Shown piece by piece: positions 1-14,342 of a stretch of DNA of 64,000 bases (position 1 is the stretch's first letter; the number at the start of each line of letters is the position of its first letter). The notes below the pieces were generated by a model. It was not told the DNA's origin. It ran no database searches and saw only the letters and a program-made list of their open reading frames with translations. Location of the stretch: NCBI RefSeq assembly GCF_001510895.1, contig NZ_LPWA01000098.1, positions 244,587 to 308,586 of the forward strand. The letters are read 5' to 3'. This DNA is from Mesorhizobium loti. Its GTDB lineage: Bacteria > Pseudomonadota > Alphaproteobacteria > Rhizobiales > Rhizobiaceae. A program made the position numbers and the translations under genes.

Positions 1-1356
1 ACCACGATGTCCAGGCTGAAATTCCGCCCCGAGGAAGGGATGGAAGTGATCGCCAGTGGCAGGCTGACCACCTATCCCGGCAAATCGAACTATCAGATCG
101 TCATCGACAATCTCGAGCCGGCGGGCGCAGGCGCGCTGATGGCGCTGCTGGAAGAGCGCAAGCGGCGGTTGCAGGCGGAGGGCCTGTTCGACGCCGGGCG
201 CAAGCGGCGGCTGCCGTTCATGCCGCGCGTCATCGGTGTCGTCACCTCGCCGACGGGCTCGGTGATCCGCGACATCATCCATCGAATCAAGGACCGCTTT
301 CCGCTCACCGTGCTGGTCTGGCCGGTCAGGGTCCAGGGCGAGACGACGGCCAGGGAAGTGACCGCCGCCGTCAACGGCTTCAACGCGCTCACCTGGGACG
401 GCGCCGTACGGCAACCCGATCTTCTGATCGTGGCGCGCGGCGGCGGCAGCCTGGAGGACCTTTGGGGCTTCAACGACGAAGGGCTGGCGCGCGCCATCGC
501 TGCCTCGCATATCCCGATAATCTCGGCCGTCGGTCACGAGACGGATTGGACGCTCATCGACTTCGTCGCCGACATGCGCGCGCCGACGCCGACGGGTGCC
601 GCCGAAATCGCGGTGCCCGTCAAGGCCGAGCTCGAGGCGACATTGGCGAGCCTCGGCGCGCGGCTCAATGCCTGCGCCTCGCGCAATCTCGAACGCAGGC
701 GCCAGGCCGTGCGCGCCGCGGCGCGCGCGCTTCCCTCGCCCGACCAGTTGCTGGCGCTGCCGCGCCGCCGCTTCGACGAGGCGACGAGCCGGCTCAGCCG
801 TGGACTGACGGTGAGCATAGAGCGCAAGCGCGCAAGGCTGGATCGGCAGCGGCTGACGCCGGCGACGTTGTCGCGCCGGCTCAACGAGACGCGCACGCTG
901 ACCGGCCGCGACATTGCCCGCGCTCGCGCCGCCTTCTTCGCCATCGTGCGCCAAGGCCGGACACGCCTCCAGCGCACGTCGGTGAGGCTGTCGCCGGCGC
1001 CGATCGTCAGGCGGCAGAAGCTGCAGGCCGACACGCTGGCCGGGCTGACCCGCCGCCAGGACCAGGCGGTGGCGCGGCGGCTGGACAGGCTGCGCGCGGC
1101 GCTGACCCAGGCCGACCGGCTGCTCGCCACGCTGTCGCACAAGGCCGTGCTGGCGCGCGGCTTCGCGCTGGTCAAGGATGCCGAAGGCTCCGTCATCAAG
1201 CGGGTCGCCGAATTGGCGCTGGGTGCGGCGCTGCAATTGGAATTCGCCGACGGCAATGCGGAGGCCATCACCACCAGCGGCGGGGCGCGGCCGAAGCTGG
1301 CCGGCAAGGCCTCGGTCAAGCCCAAGGAGCCGGGCAATCAAGGCTCGTTGTTCTGA
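1..1356 (+). CDS. xseA: Exodeoxyribonuclease VII large subunit (5'-truncated by window edge)
   Basis: This is the large subunit of exonuclease VII, which with XseB degrades single-stranded DNA into short oligonucleotides in the cytoplasm. The reading frame is open from base 1. The ATG at base 7 is internal, because the family is about 520 residues and only about 450 are present; most of the N-terminal OB-fold is outside the window. Visible family signatures are [40 protein letters not shown] and [10 protein letters not shown], followed by a long Arg/Ala-rich helical region and the C-terminal strand segment around [12 protein letters not shown]. The gene ends 7 bases before the next CDS, so the two are probably co-transcribed. 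Confidence 0.97.
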   Translation, partial: TTMSRLKFRPEEGMEVIASGRLTTYPGKSNYQIVIDNLEPAGAGALMALLEERKRRLQAEGLFDAGRKRRLPFMPRVIGVVTSPTGSVIRDIIHRIKDRFPLTVLVWPVRVQGETTAREVTAAVNGFNALTWDGAVRQPDLLIVARGGGSLEDLWGFNDEGLARAIAASHIPIISAVGHETDWTLIDFVADMRAPTPTGAAEIAVPVKAELEATLASLGARLNACASRNLERRRQAVRAAARALPSPDQLLALPRRRFDEATSRLSRGLTVSIERKRARLDRQRLTPATLSRRLNETRTLTGRDIARARAAFFAIVRQGRTRLQRTSVRLSPAPIVRRQKLQADTLAGLTRRQDQAVARRLDRLRAALTQADRLLATLSHKAVLARGFALVKDAEGSVIKRVAELALGAALQLEFADGNAEAITTSGGARPKLAGKASVKPKEPGNQGSLF

Positions 1357-1363
1357 GGACGGG

Positions 1364-2482
1364 ATGAGCACCCACGACCCGCATCTTCGCACGCCGTCGG
1401 GCAAACCGCGCCTGCGTTCGTTCGAGATAGCGCTGGATGGCACGCCTGGCCGCTTCAACGCCATCACCGACGTGCCGGGCGTCGCCGTCGGCTATGCGAC
1501 GCTGATTTCAGGTGACGGCCCGCTCCAGGTCGGCGCGGGGCCCGTGCGAACCGGCGTGACCGCGATCCTGCCAAGGCTGCCCGGCGAGCTCGCAACGCCG
1601 GTGTTTGCCGGCGTGTTCAGCCAGAACGGCAATGGCGAACTCACCGGCACGCACATCATCGAGGAGACCGGCGCCTTCAACCTGCCGATCACCATCACCA
1701 ACACCCATTCCTGCGGCGTCACGCGCGACGGCACGCTGCGCTGGATGAGCCGGGTGCTGCCGGCAGCGCTCGACAGCGCCTGGGGCCTACCGGTGTCGGC
1801 GGAGACCTATGACGGCTTCCTCAACGACATCAACGGCCACCATGTGAGCTTCGACCATGTCGCCTCGGCGCTCGACGGCGCAACAAGCGGCGCCATAGAG
1901 GAAGGCAGCGTCGGCGGCGGCACCGGCATGATCTCCTTCGGCTTCAAGGCAGGCTCCGGCACCGCCTCGCGCATCGTCGAGTGGCAGGACAGGCGTTATA
2001 CGCTCGGCGTGTTCGTGCAGGCCAATTTCGGCAAGCGGCACAATTTCACCCTTCGTGGCCGACGCGTCGGACCGGAGCTCACAGAGCCGGCGGTCCGCGA
2101 AGGCACGCCGCGCGCCGAAAAGGGCTCGATCATCGCCATCGTCGCCACCGATGCGCCGTTCCTGCCGCATCAAATGAAACGGCTGGCCCGGCGCGTGCCG
2201 CTCGGCATCGCCATGACCGGCGGCTATGGCTACCACAGCTCGGGCGACATTTTTCTCGCCTTCTCGACCGCCAATCCGGAGGCCGCGCTGGCGGCTTCAG
2301 GCTACATCGGCCACGCGGATTTCATCCCGGACGTCGATATCGACCCGTTCTTCGACGCGGTGGTGCAAGGGGTGGAGGAAGCGATCCTCAACGCGCTGGT
2401 CGCCAATGAGGACATGATGGGGCGCGACGGCAATTTCGCGCCGGCACTGCCCAAGGAATGGCTGAAGAACAAGTCCGGCTAA
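1364..2482 (+). CDS. P1 family (DmpA/BapA-type) self-processing aminopeptidase
   Basis: This 372-residue protein belongs to the DmpA/BapA peptidase family (MEROPS S58), which releases N-terminal D-, L- or beta-amino acids and matures by cutting itself into two chains. The start at 1364 follows the xseA stop after a GGACGGG-type ribosome site; the frame extends further upstream, but only inside xseA. Family landmarks are the N-terminal AITDVPGVAVGY, the HSCGVTRDG segment, GSVGGGTGM near residue 182, and KGSIIAIVATDAP. In that last motif Gly254-Ser255 aligns with the Gly249-Ser250 cleavage site of DmpA, making Ser255 the expected nucleophile. No signal peptide is evident. The natural substrate cannot be told from sequence. 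Confidence 0.93.
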   Translation: MSTHDPHLRTPSGKPRLRSFEIALDGTPGRFNAITDVPGVAVGYATLISGDGPLQVGAGPVRTGVTAILPRLPGELATPVFAGVFSQNGNGELTGTHIIEETGAFNLPITITNTHSCGVTRDGTLRWMSRVLPAALDSAWGLPVSAETYDGFLNDINGHHVSFDHVASALDGATSGAIEEGSVGGGTGMISFGFKAGSGTASRIVEWQDRRYTLGVFVQANFGKRHNFTLRGRRVGPELTEPAVREGTPRAEKGSIIAIVATDAPFLPHQMKRLARRVPLGIAMTGGYGYHSSGDIFLAFSTANPEAALAASGYIGHADFIPDVDIDPFFDAVVQGVEEAILNALVANEDMMGRDGNFAPALPKEWLKNKSG

Positions 2483-2536
2483 GCCGGACGCTCAGTTCGT
2501 TGCAGGAGAATACGGGTTTCTCGGCGGGCCGGTGCC

Positions 2537-2791
2537 TTACTCGGACGGCTTGTCCGATTTCGTTTCGTGCGCGTTCTCTTCGGCGACTTCCTCGAGCCGC
2601 GATGCGATCAGCTCCTTGATGTCACCGACCTCTTCCTGGATGTCTTCCAGAAGGATGCCTTCCTCGGCTGCCTTGGCGCAGCATTCCTCGGCGAGGGTTT
2701 CGGCCTGCTTCTCGATCTTCACCGGCGAATGCTGACATTGGACCTTTTCGCCAATCCATCCGCGCAAGAACTCGATCGCATGTTCACTCAT
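2537..2791 (-). CDS. DUF768 small protein
   Basis: This 84-residue acidic protein begins with the pattern MSEHAIEFLRGWIGEKV, recognisable as the DUF768 family found mostly in Mesorhizobium. The rest is helical and Glu-rich, with an EECCAKAAEEGI segment and an EEVGDIKELIASRLEEV tail. Function is unknown. It has a good AGGGAAGAAG ribosome site just upstream on the minus strand. It stands alone, convergent with the peptidase gene. Confidence 0.85.
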   Translation of the reverse strand: MSEHAIEFLRGWIGEKVQCQHSPVKIEKQAETLAEECCAKAAEEGILLEDIQEEVGDIKELIASRLEEVAEENAHETKSDKPSE

Positions 2792-3373
2792 ACTGCTTCT
2801 TCCCTAGCGGCAAAGCCGGTTGGTAGTCACAAAACGTCAGCATCCCGCCTTGGATGCCTGCCCCATTCGAACCGAGTCGGCCTCGACCGGCAAGACGTCT
2901 TGCCAATGGGACAAGACATCTTGCCCATGGTCCGCTGAGCCGGAGGATTGGAAAGGTTCGAGGGGCACGTTCAGATCGTTGAGGATGATGATGCTCGGCC
3001 AGGATCGTCAAAGATCCGCACTATTGTTTCTGTTTGCTTTTTCCCGGTTTTTCAGACCGATTTCCGTCACAACACGCAACGCATTTACGGCGATCTCGCA
3101 GGCGCACATAGGGGGCGAGAAACCGAAAGCCGCCGGTATATAGTGATATCCTCACACAATGTCGACTCCGCTCGCCGCCCTGCTTCCTTCCGCCGCGTCA
3201 GTTGGGTCAGGCAACCATCGGATCCAAGCATATGGTCGCGTTCGCCAGGCACAGTGCGATGCCGGCTTTGGCCCCTTGAACGGTCAAGTCGGGCACGCGT
3301 AACATCACATCGCTCAAACTGAGTCTGTTTCATTCGTCCGGGCTAATGTCCGGAGCGGTTTGGATATTTTCCT
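2792..3373. other. 582-bp intergenic region with paired short palindromes
   Basis: No convincing gene lies here: the open frames have poor codon use and no recognisable protein. The only structure is at 2889-2925. The 16-bp perfect palindrome GGCAAGACGTCTTGCC (2889-2904) is followed 7 bases later by a degenerate second copy, CAAGACATCTTG (2912-2923), with TGGG/CCCATGG flanks. It lies between the start of the DUF768 gene and the ABC exporter operon, so it could be an operator for either. Confidence 0.5.
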
Positions 3374-5236
3374 TTGCATACGGATGCAAAAAGCGGCGCG
3401 CCGGAGCGCGGCAAATCCTTTGCCCATGTGGCGGAAGCCTCCTGGGGCAAGGGGCTAAGCACCCTGCTCCGCATCATGCGCATGACGTTGCGCCATCCCT
3501 GGCAAGTCGCGATCACCATCGTCTCGACCTTCATCGCCGCGACGCTGCAGCTTCTCATTCCACGCCTGCTGGGGCGCGCCATCGATCAGGCGCAAGGCGT
3601 GATGACCGCGGGTGCCGGCACCGCCGCGGAACAGGCGCTTTGGAACACGGCGCTTACGCTGCTGATCGTCAGCGTGCTGCGCGGTCTCTTCACCATGGCG
3701 CAGAATTACTATGGTGAGGCCGTCGGCCACCGGACCGGCTATGAGCTGCGCCTGGCGTTCTATGAGAAGATCCAGCGGCTGAGCTTTGCCTTCCACGACA
3801 GGGTCCATACCGGCGATCTGATCACGCTCGGGCTGCTCGATCTCGACGGCGTGCGCATGTTCTTTTCCACCGGCGTCTTGCGTGTGGTCCTGCTCGGCGT
3901 GCTGATCGGCGTCGGCGCCTATCTCTTGATCAGCACCGATCTGGTGCTCGGGCTGCTCAGCCTGAGCTTCGTGCCGTTCGTCGCCTGGCGATCCTCCGTC
4001 ACCCAGTTGCGGCTGCGCAGCACTTGGCTGACCCTGCAGCAGCGCCTGTCGGTGCTGAGCCGGGTGATGGATGAGCATCTCGGCGGCATCCGTGTCGTGC
4101 GCGCTTTCGCGGCGCAGCGCCATGAGCTGGAGAAATTCGACCGCGCCAAGCAGGATGCGCTGGAGCTCGCCAACCAGCGCGTCGATATCCGCGTCAGCAA
4201 CACCAGCGCCATGAACTTCTCGTTCCTGGCGGCCATGGGCCTCGTGCTCTGGTTCGGCGGCCAGAAGGTGATGTCGGGTCAAATCAGCGTCGGCACGCTG
4301 GCACAGTTCCTCACCTTCATGACCATCCTGCAGATGCCGGTGCGCCAGCTCGGCCTGATGGTCAACTCGTTCGCGCGCGCCTCGACCTGCGGCACGCGGC
4401 TGTTCGAGCTGCTCGACACCGAGCTCGACATCAAGGACGCGCCGGGCGCCAGGGATCTCGTCGTCACCGAAGGCATGCTGCGCTTCGACAGTGTCGGCTT
4501 CCACTATGCGGGTTCAGGCGGCCGGGCGACATTGTCCGGCATTTCCTTCGAGGCAAGGCCCGGCCAGACCATCGGTATCGTCGGCCCGCCCGGCAGCGGC
4601 AAGTCGACCATCGCGCATTTGATCCCGCGCTTCTACGATGTGACTTGCGGTTCCATCACCATAGACGGCCAGGACATCCGCGAGGTCACGCTGCGGTCGC
4701 TGCGCAAGGCGGTAGGCGTCGTGCAGCAGGACGCGTTCCTGTTCACGACCTCGATCGAGAACAACATCGCCTACGGCAATCCCTGGGCGCGCGAGACGCG
4801 CATCGAGCGAGCGGCCGAGTCCGCCCAGCTGCACAACTACATCATCGGGCTTCCGGCCGGCTACACCACGATCGTCGGCGAACGCGGCGCGTCGCTCTCC
4901 GGCGGCCAGCGGCAGCGCCTGACCATCGCCCGGAGCCTGATGCTGCGGCCGTCGGTGCTGGTGTTCGACGATTCGACCGCGGCTATCGATGCCGGCACCG
5001 AACAGCGCATCCGGGCGGCGATGAAGCGCTTCGCCAAGGACCGCGTGACGCTCATCATCTCGCATCGGCTGAGCTCGCTGATGCATGCCGACCAGATCCT
5101 GTTTGTCGAGGGCGGCAGGATCGTCGAACGCGGCACGCATGAGGAACTGCTGGCGCTCGGCGGCCGCTACCGCGCGCTCTACGACCTGCAGCTGCGGCCC
5201 GACGACGACCGGCCCGCGGCATTGGGAGCCGCATGA
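3374..5236 (+). CDS. ABC exporter half-transporter, subunit 1 (degenerate Walker B)
   Basis: This 620-residue protein has a six-helix exporter membrane domain (about residues 40-335) fused to an ATPase domain: Walker A GPPGSGKST at 404-412, Q-loop Gln 452, signature LSGGQ at 508-512 and H-loop His 564. Walker B reads VLVFDDS, so the catalytic Glu is Asp533. The start is provisional: 3374 is a TTG with no clear ribosome site, and GTG 3428 is an alternative. Its stop overlaps the start of the next gene (ATGA), so the two proteins are translationally coupled and probably form a heterodimer. Substrate is unknown; the family exports lipids, drugs or peptides. Confidence 0.93.
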   Translation: MHTDAKSGAPERGKSFAHVAEASWGKGLSTLLRIMRMTLRHPWQVAITIVSTFIAATLQLLIPRLLGRAIDQAQGVMTAGAGTAAEQALWNTALTLLIVSVLRGLFTMAQNYYGEAVGHRTGYELRLAFYEKIQRLSFAFHDRVHTGDLITLGLLDLDGVRMFFSTGVLRVVLLGVLIGVGAYLLISTDLVLGLLSLSFVPFVAWRSSVTQLRLRSTWLTLQQRLSVLSRVMDEHLGGIRVVRAFAAQRHELEKFDRAKQDALELANQRVDIRVSNTSAMNFSFLAAMGLVLWFGGQKVMSGQISVGTLAQFLTFMTILQMPVRQLGLMVNSFARASTCGTRLFELLDTELDIKDAPGARDLVVTEGMLRFDSVGFHYAGSGGRATLSGISFEARPGQTIGIVGPPGSGKSTIAHLIPRFYDVTCGSITIDGQDIREVTLRSLRKAVGVVQQDAFLFTTSIENNIAYGNPWARETRIERAAESAQLHNYIIGLPAGYTTIVGERGASLSGGQRQRLTIARSLMLRPSVLVFDDSTAAIDAGTEQRIRAAMKRFAKDRVTLIISHRLSSLMHADQILFVEGGRIVERGTHEELLALGGRYRALYDLQLRPDDDRPAALGAA

Positions 5237-7128
5237 TGTCCGACCCTCGCGACGACGAGAAGGAAGACACCAGCGGGCGACCGACAAAGGCGGTCGTCGG
5301 CTCGCACCGCGACGAGGAAGAGGTTTTCGGCAAAGCCTACGATCCGCGCATCGTGCGGCGCATCTGGAGCTTCGTGCGGCCGTACCGGACCCGGATTTTC
5401 ATCTCGGTCGCCGCGGTGCTGGTGTTCACGCTGACGCAATTGGCGATCCCGCTGATCATCCGCTATGCCATCGACCACGGCATGGCGTCGGGCAAGCTGG
5501 ACCGGTCGGTGATGGCCTGGGCGACCGGCACTTTCGCGGCGGTCATCCTTCTCAACTATGCGGCGAGCTACGTGCAGGAAAGCGTCGTCGGCAAGGTGGC
5601 CGAGAACGTGCTCTCCGACCTGCGGCGCGCCATGTTCGGCCATCTGCAGCGCGTCTCGTTGAGCTTCATGGACAAGACCGAGGTCGGCCGGCTGATGTCG
5701 CGCCTGCAGGGCGACGTCAATTCGATGCAGGAGTTCCTCGAAACATCGGTCATGTCGGTGGGCGACATCGTGCTCTTGTTCGGCATCGTCAGCGTGCTGT
5801 TGTGGCTCGATTTCCGGCTCGGGCTGCTGACGCTGTCGACCATGCCGATGCTGTTCATCGTTCGTCTGTTCTGGCTGCCGCGCGCCAAGGTCGCCTTCAT
5901 GGCCGCGCATGAAACAAACTCGATCGCCAACGGGGCGCTGGCCGAAGGCATTCACGGCGTGCGCACCGTGCAAAGCCTCGAGCGCCAGCACGTCAATTTC
6001 GACCTCTATGACGAGAAGGTGCTGGCCAATCTCAAGGCCCACCTGAGGTCAGCCAAATATGCGCAGGTGATGGTGCCGATCGTTGATACGCTGACCGGCA
6101 TGGCCATGGCGACTGTCATCGTCGTCGGCGGTTCGATGGTGCTGTCGCACAGCCTGGATGTCGGCGTCATGGTGGCGTTCCTGTTCTACATCCAGCGCTT
6201 CTTCGATCCCATCCGCTCGCTCACCATGCAGTACAGCGTCATGCAGCGCGCCATGGCTTCAGGCCAGCGTATCTCCGAAGTGCTCGACGTGCCGGTGGAC
6301 GTCAGCGACCGCCAAGGCGCGGTGGCGCTATCGCGCGACATGGACGGCTCGGTCGAGTTCAGGAACGTCACCTTCGGCTACCGGCGGAACCAGCCGGTGC
6401 TGAAGAACGTCAGCTTCCGCGTCAATCCGGGCGAGACCGTAGCACTTGTCGGTCCGACCGGTTCGGGCAAGTCGAGCTCGATGGCGCTGGCGCACCGCTT
6501 CTACGATGTGTGGTCGGGTCAGGTGCTGGTCGGCGGGCACGACGTGCGCGACCTGACGCAGGTCTCGCTCGGCGAACAGATGGCGATGGTCCTGCAGGAG
6601 CCGTTCCTGTTTTCCGGAACGGTGCTGGAAAACATCCGCTACCACAAGATCGGCGCGACCCGCGAGGAGGTGGTGCGCGCGGCGAAGGCCGTCGGCGCGC
6701 ACGACTTCATCGAGCATCTGCCCGACGGTTACGACACCGAGCTCGAGCAGCGCGGCGGCAATCTCTCGCTCGGCCAGCGGCAGTTGATCAGCTTCGCGCG
6801 GGCGCTGGTGGCCGACGCCAAGATCCTCGTGCTCGACGAGGCCACGGCCAGCATCGATTCCTATACCGAGATGCTGATCCAGAAGGCACTGGTAAAACTG
6901 CTGGAGGGACGGACGGGCCTCGTCATCGCCCATCGGCTGGCCACCATCCGCGGCGCCGACCGCATCATCGTGCTGCAGAACGGCGAGATCGTTGAAAGCG
7001 GCAACCACGATCAATTGATGGAGCGAAAGGGCCTCTACGCCCGCCTCTACAACATGAACTACGCCTCGTTCGACGACATTTCGGAGGAGGAGACGGGAAT
7101 GGACGCAATGGTCGGCAGAGCGACGTGA
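5233..7128 (+). CDS. ABC exporter half-transporter, subunit 2 (catalytic Walker B, altered signature)
   Basis: This 631-residue partner of the preceding exporter subunit has a cytosolic N-terminal extension of about 45 residues, a six-helix membrane domain (about 50-335) and an ATPase domain. Walker A is GPTGSGKSS (407-415), Q-loop Gln 455, Walker B VLDEA with Glu536 intact, and the signature is LSLGQ (511-515) instead of LSGGQ. The altered signature would face the degenerate Walker B of subunit 1, which is the pattern expected of an asymmetric heterodimer with one active ATP site. ATG 5233 overlaps the upstream stop; ATG 5236 is an alternative. Confidence 0.94.
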   Translation: MMSDPRDDEKEDTSGRPTKAVVGSHRDEEEVFGKAYDPRIVRRIWSFVRPYRTRIFISVAAVLVFTLTQLAIPLIIRYAIDHGMASGKLDRSVMAWATGTFAAVILLNYAASYVQESVVGKVAENVLSDLRRAMFGHLQRVSLSFMDKTEVGRLMSRLQGDVNSMQEFLETSVMSVGDIVLLFGIVSVLLWLDFRLGLLTLSTMPMLFIVRLFWLPRAKVAFMAAHETNSIANGALAEGIHGVRTVQSLERQHVNFDLYDEKVLANLKAHLRSAKYAQVMVPIVDTLTGMAMATVIVVGGSMVLSHSLDVGVMVAFLFYIQRFFDPIRSLTMQYSVMQRAMASGQRISEVLDVPVDVSDRQGAVALSRDMDGSVEFRNVTFGYRRNQPVLKNVSFRVNPGETVALVGPTGSGKSSSMALAHRFYDVWSGQVLVGGHDVRDLTQVSLGEQMAMVLQEPFLFSGTVLENIRYHKIGATREEVVRAAKAVGAHDFIEHLPDGYDTELEQRGGNLSLGQRQLISFARALVADAKILVLDEATASIDSYTEMLIQKALVKLLEGRTGLVIAHRLATIRGADRIIVLQNGEIVESGNHDQLMERKGLYARLYNMNYASFDDISEEETGMDAMVGRAT

Positions 7129-7142
7129 GCGTCAAGAAATGA

Positions 7143-7219
7143 TGGTACCGTTGGCTGGGCTCGAACCAGCGACCCCCAGATCCACAATCTGGTGCTCTAA
7201 CCAACTGAGCTACAACGGC
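7143..7219 (-). tRNA. tRNA-His (GTG anticodon)
   Basis: The minus strand folds into a 77-nt tRNA. The acceptor is GCCGTTG pairing with CAACGGT, the D-arm begins GCTC, the anticodon stem-loop is CAGATTGTGGATCTG with anticodon GTG, the T-arm is GCTGGTTCGAGCCCAGC, and the 3' end is an encoded ACCA. Position 73 is A and the base before position 1 is T. The usual G-1:C73 pair of tRNA-His is therefore absent, as known in many alphaproteobacteria. It lies between the exporter operon and the phasin gene; no integrase is nearby. Confidence 0.97.
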
Positions 7220-7374
7220 ACATCCGCCTGAGCGCAAGCCGGGAAGAAATCATTCTCGGCGTCGACTCTGTCGTCGGCGATGCGTCCAATACGGACTATC
7301 AGAGTCTAATTCAAGGCCTTTGATAAGGCAAAGATCGGTTCAGCGAACCGGCATCGGTTTTAGGCGGGCAAAAG

Positions 7375-7406
7375 AAAAGGCCGGCGGGAGGAGGTGCCGG
7401 CCTTTT
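7375..7406 (-). terminator. Intrinsic terminator downstream of phasin
   Basis: An 11-bp perfect stem, AAAAGGCCGGC paired with GCCGGCCTTTT, surrounds a 10-nt loop. On the minus strand it is followed by TTTTCTTTT, so it should end transcription of the phasin gene 158 bases upstream. The rest of 7220-7563 shows no gene. A weaker GC hairpin around 7445-7481 (CCCGGAG...CTCCGGG) lies between the phasin stop and this terminator. Confidence 0.75.
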
Positions 7407-7563
7407 CCTGTTACGAGCCAGCGGGAGGAGGAGCTGGCTGGTCACCCCGGAGAGAGAAGGGAGGAGGTTTCGCCCTCCGGGTATTTATCTCATCAATTCA
7501 TGGCACATCTATTTGTCTGACGAAATGCGACGTTTTGATGCATTATGAAGTTGCGGCCGGGAA

Positions 7564-8025
7564 TCAGGCCGCCTTGCTGTCCTTGAACGCCTTTTCGAAA
7601 GCGGTCTTCACCGGCTTGGAGACGTCCTCGACAGCCTTGGAAGCAACGGTCTGGAAGTCCTTGGCCTGCTCGACAGCCATCTCGGCGCGCTTGCGCAGGA
7701 AAGCGGTCTGCAGTTCGACGACCTCGGAGAGCGTCTTGGCGCCGACCAGGGCTTCGAGATGCGAGAAGCTGGCCTCGGCGTTGGCGCGCAGGATGGCGAT
7801 GGTCTTGAGCGACAGGTCGCCGGAAACGGTCTTGGCGGTCTCGTAGGTCGACTCCAGAACCTTCTGGGTCTCCTCGGCGCCGTTCTTCAGCTTGGCATAG
7901 GCCTCTTTCGACTGCTCAACGCCCTTCTCGGCGAAGGCGCGGATCTGGTCGGTGGCCTTGGAAGCGTCGAAGCTCGGGAATTCAACGTTCTCGATGGTCT
8001 CAGCGGTCTTGGCAGTCTTGGACAT
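7564..8025 (-). CDS. phaP: Phasin (PHA granule-associated protein)
   Basis: This 153-residue, almost wholly helical Ala/Glu/Lys-rich protein matches the phasin family that coats polyhydroxybutyrate granules in the cytoplasm. The core has the family-typical segments ATDQIRAFAEKGVEQSKEAY and LVGAKTLSEVVELQTAFL and no membrane segment. It is divergent from cbrA, as is phaP1 in Sinorhizobium meliloti as I recall. A strong inverted repeat resembling a PhaR operator lies about 75 bases upstream of the start, and a terminator lies downstream, so it is a single-gene unit. Confidence 0.93.
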   Translation of the reverse strand: MSKTAKTAETIENVEFPSFDASKATDQIRAFAEKGVEQSKEAYAKLKNGAEETQKVLESTYETAKTVSGDLSLKTIAILRANAEASFSHLEALVGAKTLSEVVELQTAFLRKRAEMAVEQAKDFQTVASKAVEDVSKPVKTAFEKAFKDSKAA

Positions 8026-8100
8026 TTTCCAACCTTTCGGGGTAGCGGCTTTGACAGAAAGCCGTCTCGTTCATGTATGATGGCAATATAAAGGCAATTT

Positions 8101-8134
8101 TTGTGCAATGCAACATCTTTGTTGCAGCGCACCA
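8101..8134. promoter_or_regulatory. Candidate PhaR operator (inverted repeat) upstream of phasin
   Basis: Two 15-bp arms, TTGTGCAATGCAACA (8101-8115) and TGTTGCAGCGCACCA (8120-8134), form an inverted repeat with 12 of 15 positions complementary and a 4-bp spacer. PhaR regulators bind TGC/GCA-rich sites of this kind and repress phasin genes until granules form. The site lies in the 247-bp divergent region between phaP and cbrA and could influence both. Assignment to PhaR is by motif type and neighbour only. Confidence 0.6.
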
Positions 8135-8272
8135 TAAAAATCGGCCCGCCCGTTAACCACGAGCCCAGAGATTTCGGTCGTTGCACGGCATGGCTTGTGG
8201 ACCTTCGTCCCGTACGCTTTTATTAACAAAGCGTTAACCGAAAATGCCTGATTGCGGAGGGTTCGCCAGCGC

Positions 8273-12053
<3,781 letters not shown>

Positions 12054-12065
12054 ACGCGCCCGCCC

Positions 12066-12115
12066 GAGCAATTCCAGGAAAAGTGCGAAGCGGTATTCCA
12101 TCCGGAATTGCGTAG
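12066..12115. repeat. Dispersed intergenic palindromic repeat, family A copy 1
   Basis: GAGCAATTCC at one end pairs with GGAATTGC at the other, forming an imperfect hairpin of about 50 nt directly after the cbrA stop. A second copy lies in opposite orientation at 26161-26208. The element is non-coding and sits in a 3' intergenic position both times. It resembles short palindromic repeats seen many times in Mesorhizobium genomes. Confidence 0.75.
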
Positions 12116-12147
12116 GCCGAACCACTGCGGCGATCGCAGTGCCGCAA

Positions 12148-12174
12148 AAGAAAAAGGCGTCCAATGGACGCCTT
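12148..12174 (-). terminator. Intrinsic terminator, minus strand
   Basis: The 9-bp stem AAGGCGTCC / GGACGCCTT has a 3-nt loop and is followed on the minus strand by TTTTCTTTT. It lies about 210 bases past the acetoacetyl-CoA synthetase stop. That is far for a simple mRNA terminator, so it may instead end a small RNA encoded within 12180-12380. No open frame of note is present in that stretch. Confidence 0.65.
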
Positions 12175-12383
12175 GAAAGATGGGATTGCTGTCACAACGG
12201 GGGCTTGAGCGAATCTGATCCTCAGGGGACGAGGAACGGGATTTCTCCCTCAAGTTACTCGCGACTATCGGCGCCGTCCCTTAACAAGTCCTTACCGCGG
12301 CCTGAAAAAATTTACGAATGTGTACCACTCGTGAAATCTAGGTAAATTCGGCCGACACTATTCCTTAACCATGCCGCAGCCCT

Positions 12384-14342
<1,959 letters not shown>

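Noticed and set aside
2948..3322. A 124-codon open frame in the gap before the ABC exporter
   Set aside because: It has no ribosome site, poor codon bias and no recognisable protein. I treat the region as intergenic.
7143..7219. tRNA-His as an integration site of a genomic island
   Set aside because: No integrase, no direct repeat of the tRNA 3' end and no mobile genes were seen on either side.
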